NCBI GenBank assembly: GCA_910586515.1 | Contig: CAJUGL010000035.1 | Span: 14,868 to 37,361 of the forward strand | DNA: 22,494 bases | DNA from: an uncultured Acetatifactor sp. | GTDB taxonomy: Bacteria > Bacillota > Clostridia > Lachnospirales > Lachnospiraceae | Direction: 5' to 3' | In this document: one piece after another, positions 7,632-15,316 of the stretch | How the letters are laid out: each line of letters begins with the position of its first letter | Numbering within the stretch: the stretch's first letter is position 1 | The notes under the pieces: generated by a model | Told to the model about the DNA's origin: nothing | Databases searched by the model: none | What the model saw: only the letters and a program-made list of their open reading frames with translations | Position numbers and translations under genes: made by a program

Positions 7632-7663
7632 AACCAGACCAACTGTTGATAAGGGAAGATTTT

Positions 7664-8176
7664 ATGTCTGTAAAAAAATTAACTTTTCTGGCGTTTTTCA
7701 CCACTGTATCACTGGCCGTCTTCGCAGTGGAAAGCGCCCTTCCGCCCCTGGCGCCCATCCCGGGCATCAAGATGGGGCTGGCAAATATAGTCACCTTAAT
7801 CCTGCTGGGACATTCCGCGCCGAAGGACGCCCTTACTGTGCTGTGCGCCAGAATCTTCCTGTCCGTTTTTCTCTTCGGTCAGGCCATGTCCCTGCTGTAC
7901 AGCATTGCCGGAGGTCTGACAAGCCTTCTTGTGATGGCGCTTTGCAGGAAACTGCTGTCCGGAAAGTTTTCCTGCCTCACCGGCGCAATGGGCGGATTAA
8001 CGCACAATATGGCCCAGCTGCTGACCGCATATGCCCTCACGGCCACCCCCGGCGTCTTCGCCTATCTGCCCTTTCTGACCTTAAGCGGCGTTCTCGCCGG
8101 CCTATTTACCGGATTCTGCGCGGAATTCCTGGACAGGCATCTCTCGCGCCTCTTTCCCCGTTTTCCGGAAAACTGA
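7664..8176 (+). CDS. Gx transporter family membrane protein (PF07456)
   Basis: A 170-residue polytopic membrane protein with about five hydrophobic segments and the conserved GIKMGLANIVTLILLG block near residues 35-50. The family is often labelled heptaprenyl diphosphate synthase component I, but it looks like a small-molecule (ECF S-component-like) membrane protein, so the enzymatic label is doubtful. The ATG at 7664 has AAGGGA about seven bases upstream; a TTG six codons earlier is open but overlaps that site. It follows the NusG-II gene closely and is probably co-transcribed with it. It converges on folBK with a 14-base gap. Confidence 0.85.
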   Translation: MSVKKLTFLAFFTTVSLAVFAVESALPPLAPIPGIKMGLANIVTLILLGHSAPKDALTVLCARIFLSVFLFGQAMSLLYSIAGGLTSLLVMALCRKLLSGKFSCLTGAMGGLTHNMAQLLTAYALTATPGVFAYLPFLTLSGVLAGLFTGFCAEFLDRHLSRLFPRFPEN

Positions 8177-8190
8177 CGGCAGACTAAGCT

Positions 8191-9036
8191 TTAACGGCTT
8201 TCTCCAGGCTCCAGCTCCCGCAAAAGCGCGGAAACGGTCTTTCCCGTGGCAGGATGCCGCAGATAGGGAGCCAAATTGCACAGAGGTTCCAGAACAAATC
8301 TGCGATTCTCCATATCCGGATGCGGAATTGTCAGATCCCTGTCCGCTGTCACCAATCTGTCGAAGAACAGAATATCCAGGTCAAGAGTCCTGGGCCCCCA
8401 GTGAATCGTCCTCGTCCGTCCCTCCTCTTTTTCGATCTCCTGCAGAAGCCGCAGCAGCTGCCTGGGCTCCAGCAAGGTATCCAGTTCCAGCACGCCGTTG
8501 ACAAAATCCTCCTGCTGAACCCCTCCGTAAGGTTTTGTGACAATCATGTCGGAAATCTGTCTCAGCTCCACCAGAGGATTTGCCCTCAAAGCCTCCACCG
8601 CAGCCTTTATATGGGCATGTCTGTCCCCCACATTAGACCCCACCCCCACATATGCCCTGTGCCAGCTTCTGCGCACCCGTACCGACAGCCCCCTGAACGG
8701 CAGTCTGACCGGAGCATACGGTTTCACGATCTCCAAATCAATCCCCGAGAGCATCTTATATTTCAGCAGTATGGCCTCGGCCAGTCTGCAGGCAACCGCC
8801 TCCAGTAAACTGCAGGTATTGTTCCCCATCCAGTCCGTGACAAAGTGACATACCGCCCCATAGTCCACCGTCTGTTCCAGATCGTCGCTGCGCCCCGCCT
8901 CGCCTATGTCCAGGTACAGCACCGCATTGACGTAGAATGTCTGGCCTTCCCGTCTCTCCTCCGGATATACTCCGTGATGCGCAAAAATTTCCAGTTTATC
9001 GATATGAATCTCGTCCGCAGACCATTCACAATACAT
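8191..9036 (-). CDS. folBK: Bifunctional dihydroneopterin aldolase / HPPK (FolB-FolK fusion)
   Basis: One 281-residue protein joins two consecutive folate enzymes. Residues 8-123 are FolB (FAHHGVYPEERREGQTF, DLEQTVDYGAV, LLEAVACRLAEAIL), which cleaves dihydroneopterin to 6-hydroxymethyl-dihydropterin. Residues about 127-281 are FolK (AYVGVGSNVGDR, KPYGGVQQEDFVNGV and the signature WGPRTLDLDILF), which pyrophosphorylates that product with ATP. The next enzyme, FolP, is encoded just upstream with a three-base gap. GGAGG lies nine bases before the ATG at 9036. It is the last gene of the folate operon. Confidence 0.95.
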   Translation of the reverse strand: MYCEWSADEIHIDKLEIFAHHGVYPEERREGQTFYVNAVLYLDIGEAGRSDDLEQTVDYGAVCHFVTDWMGNNTCSLLEAVACRLAEAILLKYKMLSGIDLEIVKPYAPVRLPFRGLSVRVRRSWHRAYVGVGSNVGDRHAHIKAAVEALRANPLVELRQISDMIVTKPYGGVQQEDFVNGVLELDTLLEPRQLLRLLQEIEKEEGRTRTIHWGPRTLDLDILFFDRLVTADRDLTIPHPDMENRRFVLEPLCNLAPYLRHPATGKTVSALLRELEPGESR

Positions 9037-9039
9037 ATT

Positions 9040-9861
9040 TCAGTTCCTCCGGCTGTCAGAATTTAAAATTGCCCGGGCCATTTTCACTGCCCTGACATTC
9101 TCCTTGATATCATGGACACGCACAAACATGCATCCCTTTATCACCCCCATAACGGTGGTCACCAGCGTGCCCTCAATCCGCTGATCCGCAGGCAGATCCA
9201 GCGTAAGACCGATTACGGATTTCCTGCTGCAACCCAACAGCAGGGGAAAACCCAGGTCCCGCAGTTCCTCCAGCCTGCAGATCACCTCCAGATTATGCTC
9301 ATAGCTTTTGCCGAATCCCACACCCGGATCCAGGATAATCTTCTCCCTGGCAATCCCGGCCGCCTCCGCCAGGCGAACGGATTCCTGCAGATCGCCGGCC
9401 ACCTCCGGCAGCAGGTCCCGATAATCCGCCTGCTTCCTGTTGTGCATCAGGCAGCAGGGCAGACCGCTGGCCGCAATGATTTTGGCCATTTGTTCATGAT
9501 ATCTGAGTCCCCATATATCATTGATCATATCCGCTCCTGCCCGAATCCCCGCCTCCGCGACTTTCGGTTTACAGGTGTCCAGCGACAAAGGCACGTCAAA
9601 AGAGGCCTTCACTGCCTCTATCACAGGCAGCACCCTGGCCATCTCCTCTTCCTCCGACAGAGGCGTATAGCCCGGCCTGGTGGATTCTCCTCCGATGTCA
9701 ATGAGATCCGCTCCCTCCGCCACCATCTCTTCCACCCTATTCAGCGCTCTCTCCCTGTCGTTCCATTTCCCTCCGTCAGAGAAAGAATCCGGCGTTGCAT
9801 TCAAAATGCCGCAGACATATGTATGCCCTTCCGTCAAAAACTCCTTATTTCCGATTATCAT
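9040..9861 (-). CDS. folP: Dihydropteroate synthase
   Basis: FolP condenses the pterin pyrophosphate made by FolK with p-aminobenzoate and is the sulfonamide target. The 273-residue product has NATPDSFSDGG (21-31), DIGGESTRPG (55-64), a SLDTCKP strand, DPGVGFGKS, GCSRKSV and a terminal VHDIKENVRAVKMARAI, all expected for the TIM-barrel enzyme. Length is typical. AAGGAGG precedes the ATG. It lies 34 bases after folE and three before folBK. Confidence 0.96.
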   Translation of the reverse strand: MIIGNKEFLTEGHTYVCGILNATPDSFSDGGKWNDRERALNRVEEMVAEGADLIDIGGESTRPGYTPLSEEEEMARVLPVIEAVKASFDVPLSLDTCKPKVAEAGIRAGADMINDIWGLRYHEQMAKIIAASGLPCCLMHNRKQADYRDLLPEVAGDLQESVRLAEAAGIAREKIILDPGVGFGKSYEHNLEVICRLEELRDLGFPLLLGCSRKSVIGLTLDLPADQRIEGTLVTTVMGVIKGCMFVRVHDIKENVRAVKMARAILNSDSRRN

Positions 9862-9895
9862 TGCTGCCTCCTTCCGAACCTTTGCCTGTCATTCT

Positions 9896-10453
9896 CTACA
9901 TCCGCAGCATTCTGAAAAACCTGTCCTGCTGTCCGGGATTATTCTCGAAGCAGCCTCTGGCGGCAATGCTGACTGTCCTGCTCCCCGGCTTTTTCACCCC
10001 CCTCATGGTCATGCACATGTGCTCTGCCTCCACGGCTACCATCACCCCCCGGGGAACCAGATATTCCATGACCGCGTCCGCAATCTGCCCCGTCATTCTC
10101 TCCTGCAGCTGCAGCCTTCCGGCATAGATCTCAACGGTTCTGGCCAGCTTGCTCAGCCCTACCACCCTGCCGTCCGGAATATAGGCGATATGCACTTTTC
10201 CGTAAAAGGGCATCATATGATGCTCGCACATAGAGTAAAAGACAATATCCTTTTCCAGAACCATTTCACTGTTGTCCGCGGAAAATACCCTGGACAGCGG
10301 TTCTCCCGCATCCCCGTCCATTCCCGCGAAAATCTCCGCATACATTCTGGCCACCCTGTCCGGGGTGTCGGCAAGTCCCTCTCTCCCGGGATCCTCTCCG
10401 ATCCCCTCAAGAAGCAAATTCACCGCCTTCCTGATTTTCTCCTGATCCACCAT
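9896..10453 (-). CDS. folE: GTP cyclohydrolase I
   Basis: This enzyme opens GTP to dihydroneopterin triphosphate, the first step of folate synthesis. The 185-residue product is of the zinc-dependent FolE type. Likely zinc ligands are Cys76 and His79 in SMCEHHMMPFYGK and Cys147 in EAEHMCMTMRG. The GLSKLARTVEIYAGRLQLQERMT block is also characteristic. It starts two bases after folC ends and is followed by folP, so the three are surely co-transcribed. Confidence 0.96.
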   Translation of the reverse strand: MVDQEKIRKAVNLLLEGIGEDPGREGLADTPDRVARMYAEIFAGMDGDAGEPLSRVFSADNSEMVLEKDIVFYSMCEHHMMPFYGKVHIAYIPDGRVVGLSKLARTVEIYAGRLQLQERMTGQIADAVMEYLVPRGVMVAVEAEHMCMTMRGVKKPGSRTVSIAARGCFENNPGQQDRFFRMLRM

Positions 10454-10455
10454 GT

Positions 10456-11778
10456 TCAGCCGGTCTCCTTTCCCTTCCCTGCGCCGATTCTTCCCGTCCC
10501 TCTGTCGGCCATCTCCATCAGCCGTCCCAGAAAAGCCAGGGAACCGAAAGCCAGAATTACGTCCTCCCTGCCCGCCAGCAGATACGCCATCTCCACCGCC
10601 TCCTCCAGACTGTCCGCGGCAGTCACCGCTCCATGCACCTTTGCCGCCTCAGCGGCCAGCTCATATGCGGACAGAGCCCTAGGGTTGTCCGACATACCGA
10701 CGGTAATGATCTGGTCTGCCAGAGAATATGTGGCGGAAATCACCTTCGCAAATTCCTTGTCTTTCAACATTCCCATAATATAGATAATTCTCCTGCCCGG
10801 AAAATAGCAGGCTGCGGACTGGGCCAGCCTTACAGCGGCGTCCTCGTTGTGGGCCCCGTCCAGAATAAAGTAAGGCTTCCTGCCTGCAACAGTGAATCTG
10901 CCCGGCCACCGGGCCTCCGCCAGCCCCGCCCGCAGCGCCTCCTCCTTTACCGGAAATCCCAGTTCCCCCAACACCTTCAGCGTCTCCGCAGCCAGAACGG
11001 CATTGTCGATCTGCCACTGACCGGCCAAAGTAATCTCCAGCTTCCGAAATCCTCCGTAATCAAACCTCTGCCTCTCCAGCCCGTATCGTATATTGGCCGC
11101 TGCCCCCGGGTCCGCAGCCGTCAGCCCGCAGCCAAGTCCCCGGGCCTTCTGCCTGATTACCTCCATGACCTCCGCCTTCTGCTTCAGCGCCACCACATGG
11201 CAGCCCGCCTTGATGATTCCCGCCTTCTGAGACGCAATTTCTTCCAATGTATGGCCCAGAAACTGCATATGATCCATGCTGACGGAAGTAATCACCGCAG
11301 CAAGAGTATTGCAAACGATATTAGTAGCGTCTAACGCTCCTCCCATACCCGTTTCCAATACCACCAGATCACATTTTTTATCCCGAAAATACAGAAAAGC
11401 CATAACCGTCTCTATCTCGAAAACAGTGGGATGGTGCAGTCCCTCTTCCGCCATCCCGCCGCATACCTCCTTCAGACGCTCCACATATCCGCAGTAGGCC
11501 TTCTTCGAAATACTTTTTCCGTCTGCCCGAATGGTTTCCCTGGGGTCAAATACCGCGGGAGAAAAATACCGCCCAACACGATACCCGCCGCGCAGCAGCA
11601 CGGCTTCCGTAAAAGCGGATACCGAGCCTTTCCCGTTGGTTCCCGCCACATGGACGAACTTAAGCTCTTCCTGCGGATTCCCCACTCGTCTGCACAGCTC
11701 GCGAATGTTGTCCAGACCGGGCGAAATCCCCCATCGTCCCGCCTGCTCCACATATTCCCTTGCTTCTCTGTAATTCAT
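10456..11778 (-). CDS. folC: Folylpolyglutamate synthase / dihydrofolate synthase
   Basis: FolC adds glutamate to dihydropteroate and to reduced folates, using ATP. The 440-residue product carries the Mur-ligase-like ATP loop GTNGKGS (46-52), VVLETGMGGALDATN, SVSMDHMQFLGHTLEEIASQ-type central motif, the AGQWQIDNAVLA region and ILDGAHNEDAA near the C-terminal domain. It is first in the folC-folE-folP-folBK operon. The ATG at 11778 has AAGGA about ten bases upstream. A run of inverted repeats lies just upstream. A dihydrofolate reductase gene is not in the window. Confidence 0.95.
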   Translation of the reverse strand: MNYREAREYVEQAGRWGISPGLDNIRELCRRVGNPQEELKFVHVAGTNGKGSVSAFTEAVLLRGGYRVGRYFSPAVFDPRETIRADGKSISKKAYCGYVERLKEVCGGMAEEGLHHPTVFEIETVMAFLYFRDKKCDLVVLETGMGGALDATNIVCNTLAAVITSVSMDHMQFLGHTLEEIASQKAGIIKAGCHVVALKQKAEVMEVIRQKARGLGCGLTAADPGAAANIRYGLERQRFDYGGFRKLEITLAGQWQIDNAVLAAETLKVLGELGFPVKEEALRAGLAEARWPGRFTVAGRKPYFILDGAHNEDAAVRLAQSAACYFPGRRIIYIMGMLKDKEFAKVISATYSLADQIITVGMSDNPRALSAYELAAEAAKVHGAVTAADSLEEAVEMAYLLAGREDVILAFGSLAFLGRLMEMADRGTGRIGAGKGKETG

Positions 11779-11809
11779 CCTGTACGATTCCTTTCCCAGC
11801 GCCCCTCAC

Positions 11810-11944
11810 CTCCGGGCAGGCTCTTCTCCCTCTGCCCGGAGCGCGCATATTCAGTCTGACTTTCTGTCCCGGAAGAAAGTATATTAATCGAGCAGGGCAG
11901 ATTTTATCCCTACTCGCCGCGCGCCCGTGCGCCGCTTTGGCGGC
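11810..11944 (-). promoter_or_regulatory. Structured intergenic region upstream of folC
   Basis: Three inverted repeats lie in the 290-base gap between folC and the CmpB-like gene. CTCCGGGCAG (11810-11819) pairs perfectly with 11832-11841, ACTTTCT (11859-11865) with 11874-11880, and GCCGC (11931-11935) with GCGGC (11940-11944). Read toward folC they could form a structured leader. A TATACT-like -10 occurs near 11882 on the minus strand but lacks a clear -35. I do not recognise the tetrahydrofolate riboswitch core in it. Confidence 0.5.
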
Positions 11945-12021
11945 AATATTTCACTACGCGGGCCTGCGTATAAAAGAAAACCCAGATTCCCTCATAATTT
12001 CCCCAAACCCGTGGAACAATA

Positions 12022-12049
12022 TTGACAACGGTTCAGGAATGATTATATA
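12022..12049 (+). promoter_or_regulatory. Putative promoter of the CmpB-like gene
   Basis: TTGACA (12022-12027) is followed after 16 bases by TATATA (12044-12049). Transcription would begin near 12056, only about 13 bases before the start codon at 12069 and inside the AAAGGAGT ribosome binding site, so the leader would be unusually short. Confidence 0.55.
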
Positions 12050-12068
12050 TCGAAAGGAGTTCTATTCC

Positions 12069-12482
12069 ATGAAACATCGCTTACACACGCTTTCTTCCAA
12101 TTTCATCAAATGCGGCCTGGCCGGCTGGTCTATGGAAATCCTCTTTACCTCCATGGATTCCCTGCGCCGCCGAGACATGACCTTAAAGGGAAATACTTCT
12201 CTGTGGATGTTTCCCATCTACGGCAGCGCAGCCTTTCTGGCTCCCATAGGCCGTCTCCTGCGCAGCAAACCTGTGTGGGCAAGGGGCTTGTCTTACATGG
12301 GACTGTTCTTCTCCCTGGAATATCTCTCCGGATACCTGCTGTCCAGGCGAAATCTCTGTCCCTGGGACTATAACCGCAGCCGCTGGAACATCAGCCGCAT
12401 CATCCGTCTGGATTTCGCCCCCTGCTGGTTTCTTGCCGGACTTGCGTTTGAGCGCCTCCTTCTTCCCCCCGAAACAAAATGA
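12069..12482 (+). CDS. Putative CmpB/ABC-transporter-type IV family membrane protein
   Basis: A 137-residue membrane protein with about four hydrophobic segments. The CGLAGWSMEILF start, the MFPIYGSAAFLAPIGRLL block and the late CPWDYNRSRWNISRIIRLDF block match, by eye, the family annotated as putative ABC transporter permease (PF06541), whose members share GWxxE, PIYG and WDYS motifs. Function is unknown and there is no ABC ATPase nearby. The ATG at 12069 has AAAGGAG nine bases upstream. The frame is open further upstream, but that stretch looks non-coding. It converges on the bacterial-PH gene with 22 bases between stops. Confidence 0.7.
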   Translation: MKHRLHTLSSNFIKCGLAGWSMEILFTSMDSLRRRDMTLKGNTSLWMFPIYGSAAFLAPIGRLLRSKPVWARGLSYMGLFFSLEYLSGYLLSRRNLCPWDYNRSRWNISRIIRLDFAPCWFLAGLAFERLLLPPETK

Positions 12483-12504
12483 CCAAAACCCAGGCGCGGC
12501 GGGC

Positions 12505-12864
12505 TTACTCCTCCATATCGTCTGAACCGATATCCAGCATATTCACCGTGCGGCGCTTAAGCCTCGCCTCCTCGGATTCCCTCAGAATAAAGTCTTTCAC
12601 CTGTCTGGAATTTCTGATATGCGCCAATACCAGCTGAGGATGCGTGGTATCCCCGGTATAGCAGGTCACGGTTCCCAGCCCAAACAGCTTCTCCGCCAGG
12701 CTGGCGCTGTGAGTCACATCCTGCACCTTATACATATAGCAGTCATTTTCCACAGTCTTGAGCAGTCCCTCCGAAACGGTAATCATGTCTTCCTTTACCA
12801 TATACTTTGTAAAAGTAAAGGGCAGCCCGAAAAACACCCACCTTTTCCTCTCTGAATATTCCAT
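12505..12864 (-). CDS. Small bacterial PH-domain-like protein
   Basis: A 119-residue protein with the pattern WVFFGLPFTFTKYMV, ITVSEGLLKTVENDCYMYKVQDVT, LFGLGTVTCYTGDTTHPQLVLAHI, then an amphipathic KDFILRESEEARLKRRT helix. This is typical of small DUF304/bPH-like proteins found in Lachnospiraceae. No membrane segment is evident, unlike YdbS/YdbT relatives. The role is unknown. It follows araC on the same strand after 56 bases, and those bases contain a 16-base palindrome. Translation starts at an ATG preceded by AAAGGA about 11 bases away. Confidence 0.65.
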   Translation of the reverse strand: MEYSERKRWVFFGLPFTFTKYMVKEDMITVSEGLLKTVENDCYMYKVQDVTHSASLAEKLFGLGTVTCYTGDTTHPQLVLAHIRNSRQVKDFILRESEEARLKRRTVNMLDIGSDDMEE

Positions 12865-12882
12865 ATCCGCACCATCCTTTCC

Positions 12883-12898
12883 GAAACGAAATCGTTTC
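12883..12898. promoter_or_regulatory. Perfect 16-base palindrome upstream of the PH-like gene
   Basis: GAAACGA (12883-12889) and TCGTTTC (12892-12898) are exact inverted repeats around AA. A minus-strand TATATT (12903-12908) lies just upstream and would place the transcription start inside the palindrome. This is a typical operator layout, although the -35 is poor. The size and symmetry suit a dimeric regulator. Confidence 0.5.
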
Positions 12899-12920
12899 TG
12901 CCAATATATTTATTCTGGTT

Positions 12921-13784
12921 CTAATCCGCCTTTTTCCTGATCTGAGAAGGGGAAATCCCATACCGCTTCTTGAACAGCTTGCTGAAATGATAGGCGTCGT
13001 CATATCCCACCATGGCCGCCACCTCCTGAATGCTTCCCCTGTACCCCTCCTCCAGAAGCTCCTTGGCCTTCTCCAGACGTATATTGATCAGATGGCGGAT
13101 AGGAGTATTGCCTGTCTCGCTCTTGAAGATTCTGGACACGTAAAAGGGGCTGAGATACATATTTTCCGCAATCTGATCCAGGGATATCTTCTCATTATAA
13201 TGGTCTTCCACATAATTGATAATCTGCTCCACCACATATTTCTTACCTGCGGATTCAAAAGGTCTGCCCACAGGCCTCTCCATGGTCTCGCACTGCTCCC
13301 GAATCACCAGCAGCAGCATCTGTACCAGATAGGATTTCAGCATAAAATATCGCCCCTGTCTGCACACTGCGTTTTCCGCCTCCATGGAGGAACAGATTTT
13401 GAAAAGTCTCTGACTCAGCTCTCCGGCAGTATGGTAGACACATTCTCCGTTGGGAAGAGGCAGGAAATTCTCGGGATAGCCCGATATCCGGATATCGGAA
13501 AACCCCACGAAAAACTCCGTGGCCGGAACGGCTGCCTCCGGGCAGCCGATAGCCTGATGTCTGACCCCCGGATTAATCACCAGCAGATCGCCTTCCTGAA
13601 TCGTATAAATTCTGTCCTCTATACGGTATTTCCCCTCTCCGGAGAGCACATAGGCCATTTCCGGGAAGTCGTGGCTATGATATTCAGCCGTCCACTTCTC
13701 CCTGCGCCTGGTTCCCTTCCAGATAAACAGGAAGGTGGGATCCATTTCATCCACGGATATGTCGGCAGTCGGTTTTATCTCCAT
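12921..13784 (-). CDS. AraC-family transcriptional regulator with cupin sensor domain
   Basis: The N-terminal half (about 15-150) has a cupin-like sensor pattern (EYHSHDFPEMAYVLSGEGKYRI, then EGDLLVINPGVRHQAIG). The last 100 residues hold the two-helix-turn-helix AraC domain (EKISLDQIAENMYLSPFYVSRIFKSETG and EVAAMVGYDDAYHFSKLFKKRYGISPSQIRKK). Such regulators usually bind a small sugar-like ligand and activate nearby genes, but no sugar operon adjoins it, so the target is open. The ATG at 13784 has GGAGA five bases upstream. The in-frame ATG at 13796 lies too close to its AAGGAG. It follows mgtE by tens of bases and may be read through from it. Confidence 0.9.
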   Translation of the reverse strand: MEIKPTADISVDEMDPTFLFIWKGTRRREKWTAEYHSHDFPEMAYVLSGEGKYRIEDRIYTIQEGDLLVINPGVRHQAIGCPEAAVPATEFFVGFSDIRISGYPENFLPLPNGECVYHTAGELSQRLFKICSSMEAENAVCRQGRYFMLKSYLVQMLLLVIREQCETMERPVGRPFESAGKKYVVEQIINYVEDHYNEKISLDQIAENMYLSPFYVSRIFKSETGNTPIRHLINIRLEKAKELLEEGYRGSIQEVAAMVGYDDAYHFSKLFKKRYGISPSQIRKKAD

Positions 13785-13831
13785 CGCACTCTCCATTCTC
13801 CTTAATGACAGGGAACAGGCACTTCCCCTGC

Positions 13832-15181
13832 TTAAATCCCCAAAAGCACTGTCGCAAACTTAAAATACACCAGCAACGACAGGGCATCTACAATTGTGGT
13901 GATAAAAGGACTGGCCATAACGGCAGGATCAAAGCCCACCTTCTTGGCCCCGATAGGCAGAAGGCAGCCTACCAGCATGGCCATCAGAACTGCCGCCACC
14001 AACGTCAGGCATACGGTAAAAGCCACCAGTATTCCCACCCTGTCCAGCAGCATCAGCTTCACGAAATTCGCCGCGGCCAGCGTTCCCCCGCACAGCAGGG
14101 CAACCCGGATTTCCTTCCACATTATTCTGGGCACATCCCGGTAGCCGATCTCCCCCAGAGACAGCCCGCGGATTATGGTGACGCTGACCTGGCCGCCCGC
14201 ATTTCCCCCGGTATCCATCAGCATGGGTATGAACGCTACCAGAACCGCGTACACGCTCAGCGCCTCCTCAAAGGAAGCGATGATGGCCCCGGTGAACGTG
14301 GCGGATACCATCAGCAGCAAAAGCCAGGGAATCCGCTTTTGATAAGTCTCAAACACAGACGTTCTCATATAGGGTCTGTCGCTGGGCACTATGGCAGCCA
14401 TCTTCTCCATATCCTCCGTGGTCTCCTCCTCCAGGATATCCACGATATCGTCCACCGTGATAATGCCCACCAGCCTGTTCTCATTGTCCACCACAGGCAT
14501 GGCCGTAAAATCATACTTTTTAAACTGTGCCGCCACCTGCTCCTGATCCATCAGCGTATGGATGGAAATGACGTTTTCATGCATAATGTCAGAAATAATT
14601 TCCTCTCCCCTGCTCAGCAGCAGATAGCGCAGCGCAACCGTTCCCACCAGCTCTCTTCTGGCATCCAGCACATAACAGATGTTGATGGTCTCGCTGTCCA
14701 ATCCCACTGCGCGGATACGCTCAATGGCCTGATCCACCGTGAGATTCTCCTTCAGGGATACATATTCCACCGTCATAATGCTTCCCGCGGAGTCTTCCGG
14801 ATAACGCAGCAGCTGGTTCAAGGCCTGGCGAGTCTCCGGATTGGCGTTAGCCAGGAGTCTTTCCACTACATTTGCCGGCATTTCCTCCAGAAAGTCTACG
14901 GCGTCGTCCGCCATAAGATTGTCCATGACGCTCCCCGCCTCCCTGTCCGAGAGAGAGGTGATAATGTCCTCCTGGTAATCCGTCTCCAGATAGGAAAACA
15001 CATCCGCGGCCAGATCCTTGGGCAATATGCGGTATACCTTGCGCATATCCTCAGTCTCCAGCTCTTCCATAAGGGCCGCAATGTCCGCTTCGTTTAATTC
15101 GTCAAGAAATTGGCGAAGATTCGTGTACTGTTTAGCGTCGAGAAGCCTCTTCAGTTCCTGCAGTTCGATCCTTGTTTCCAT
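13832..15181 (-). CDS. mgtE: Magnesium transporter MgtE
   Basis: MgtE is a dimeric Mg2+ channel whose cytosolic domains close the pore when internal magnesium is high. The 449-residue product has the helical N domain (about 1-130), two CBS domains (about 137-195 and 200-256), a plug helix and five membrane helices (about 285-449). The family signature DTGGNAGGQ is at 323-331, and FDPA (417-420) and VDAL (431-434) contain the usual pore aspartates. AAGGAG (15189-15194) lies seven bases before the ATG. It has its own promoter (15317-15345) and a roughly 130-base leader with a putative upstream reading frame. Confidence 0.95.
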   Translation of the reverse strand: METRIELQELKRLLDAKQYTNLRQFLDELNEADIAALMEELETEDMRKVYRILPKDLAADVFSYLETDYQEDIITSLSDREAGSVMDNLMADDAVDFLEEMPANVVERLLANANPETRQALNQLLRYPEDSAGSIMTVEYVSLKENLTVDQAIERIRAVGLDSETINICYVLDARRELVGTVALRYLLLSRGEEIISDIMHENVISIHTLMDQEQVAAQFKKYDFTAMPVVDNENRLVGIITVDDIVDILEEETTEDMEKMAAIVPSDRPYMRTSVFETYQKRIPWLLLLMVSATFTGAIIASFEEALSVYAVLVAFIPMLMDTGGNAGGQVSVTIIRGLSLGEIGYRDVPRIMWKEIRVALLCGGTLAAANFVKLMLLDRVGILVAFTVCLTLVAAVLMAMLVGCLLPIGAKKVGFDPAVMASPFITTIVDALSLLVYFKFATVLLGI

Positions 15182-15266
15182 AGCATTTCTCCTTATGTGG
15201 TTTATTTGTACAGCTGCAACTTCGACCGGGAAGAGGACTGTCGCTGCCAGTATTCTGTCCCTTCAT
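15132..15266 (-). CDS. Putative 44-codon leader ORF overlapping the mgtE start
   Basis: A short frame starts at ATG 15266 (or TTG 15269, same frame) and ends with TAA at 15132-15134, overlapping the first 50 bases of mgtE in another frame. A strong AGGAGG (15277-15282) lies seven bases before the TTG and ten before the ATG. The peptide begins MKGQNTGSDSPLPGRSCSCT and contains a short acidic/proline stretch (DSPLP), then three cysteines and a basic C terminus. It does not match a family I know. The enterobacterial MgtL leader peptide also has an acidic/proline segment; that resemblance is suggestive only. Coding status is inferred from the ribosome binding site and position. Confidence 0.45.
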   Translation of the reverse strand: MKGQNTGSDSPLPGRSCSCTNKPHKEKCYGNKDRTAGTEEASRR

Positions 15267-15277
15267 CAATAAACCAC
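15197..15277 (-). promoter_or_regulatory. Long-range stem in the mgtE leader
   Basis: On the minus strand GTGGTTTATT (15277 down to 15268) is perfectly complementary to AATAAACCAC (15206 down to 15197), a ten-base stem enclosing 61 bases. The first arm covers the end of the leader-ORF ribosome binding site and its TTG start. The second arm ends two bases before the mgtE AAGGAG. Ribosome movement over the leader ORF would open it. I do not see the conserved M-box magnesium riboswitch core. Confidence 0.55.
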
Positions 15278-15316
15278 CTCCTCTCAAAATGCTGATGTCT
15301 CCTTACTGCCTTCTTC

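Noticed and set aside
8177..8190. Terminator between the convergent Gx transporter and folBK genes
   Set aside because: The gap is only 14 bases and shows no stem with a T-run.
11779..11960. Tetrahydrofolate riboswitch upstream of folC
   Set aside because: The expected conserved core is not visible; only generic hairpins are seen.
15182..15310. M-box magnesium riboswitch upstream of mgtE
   Set aside because: The leader is shorter than usual and lacks the conserved M-box segments that I can recall; a covariance search would decide.
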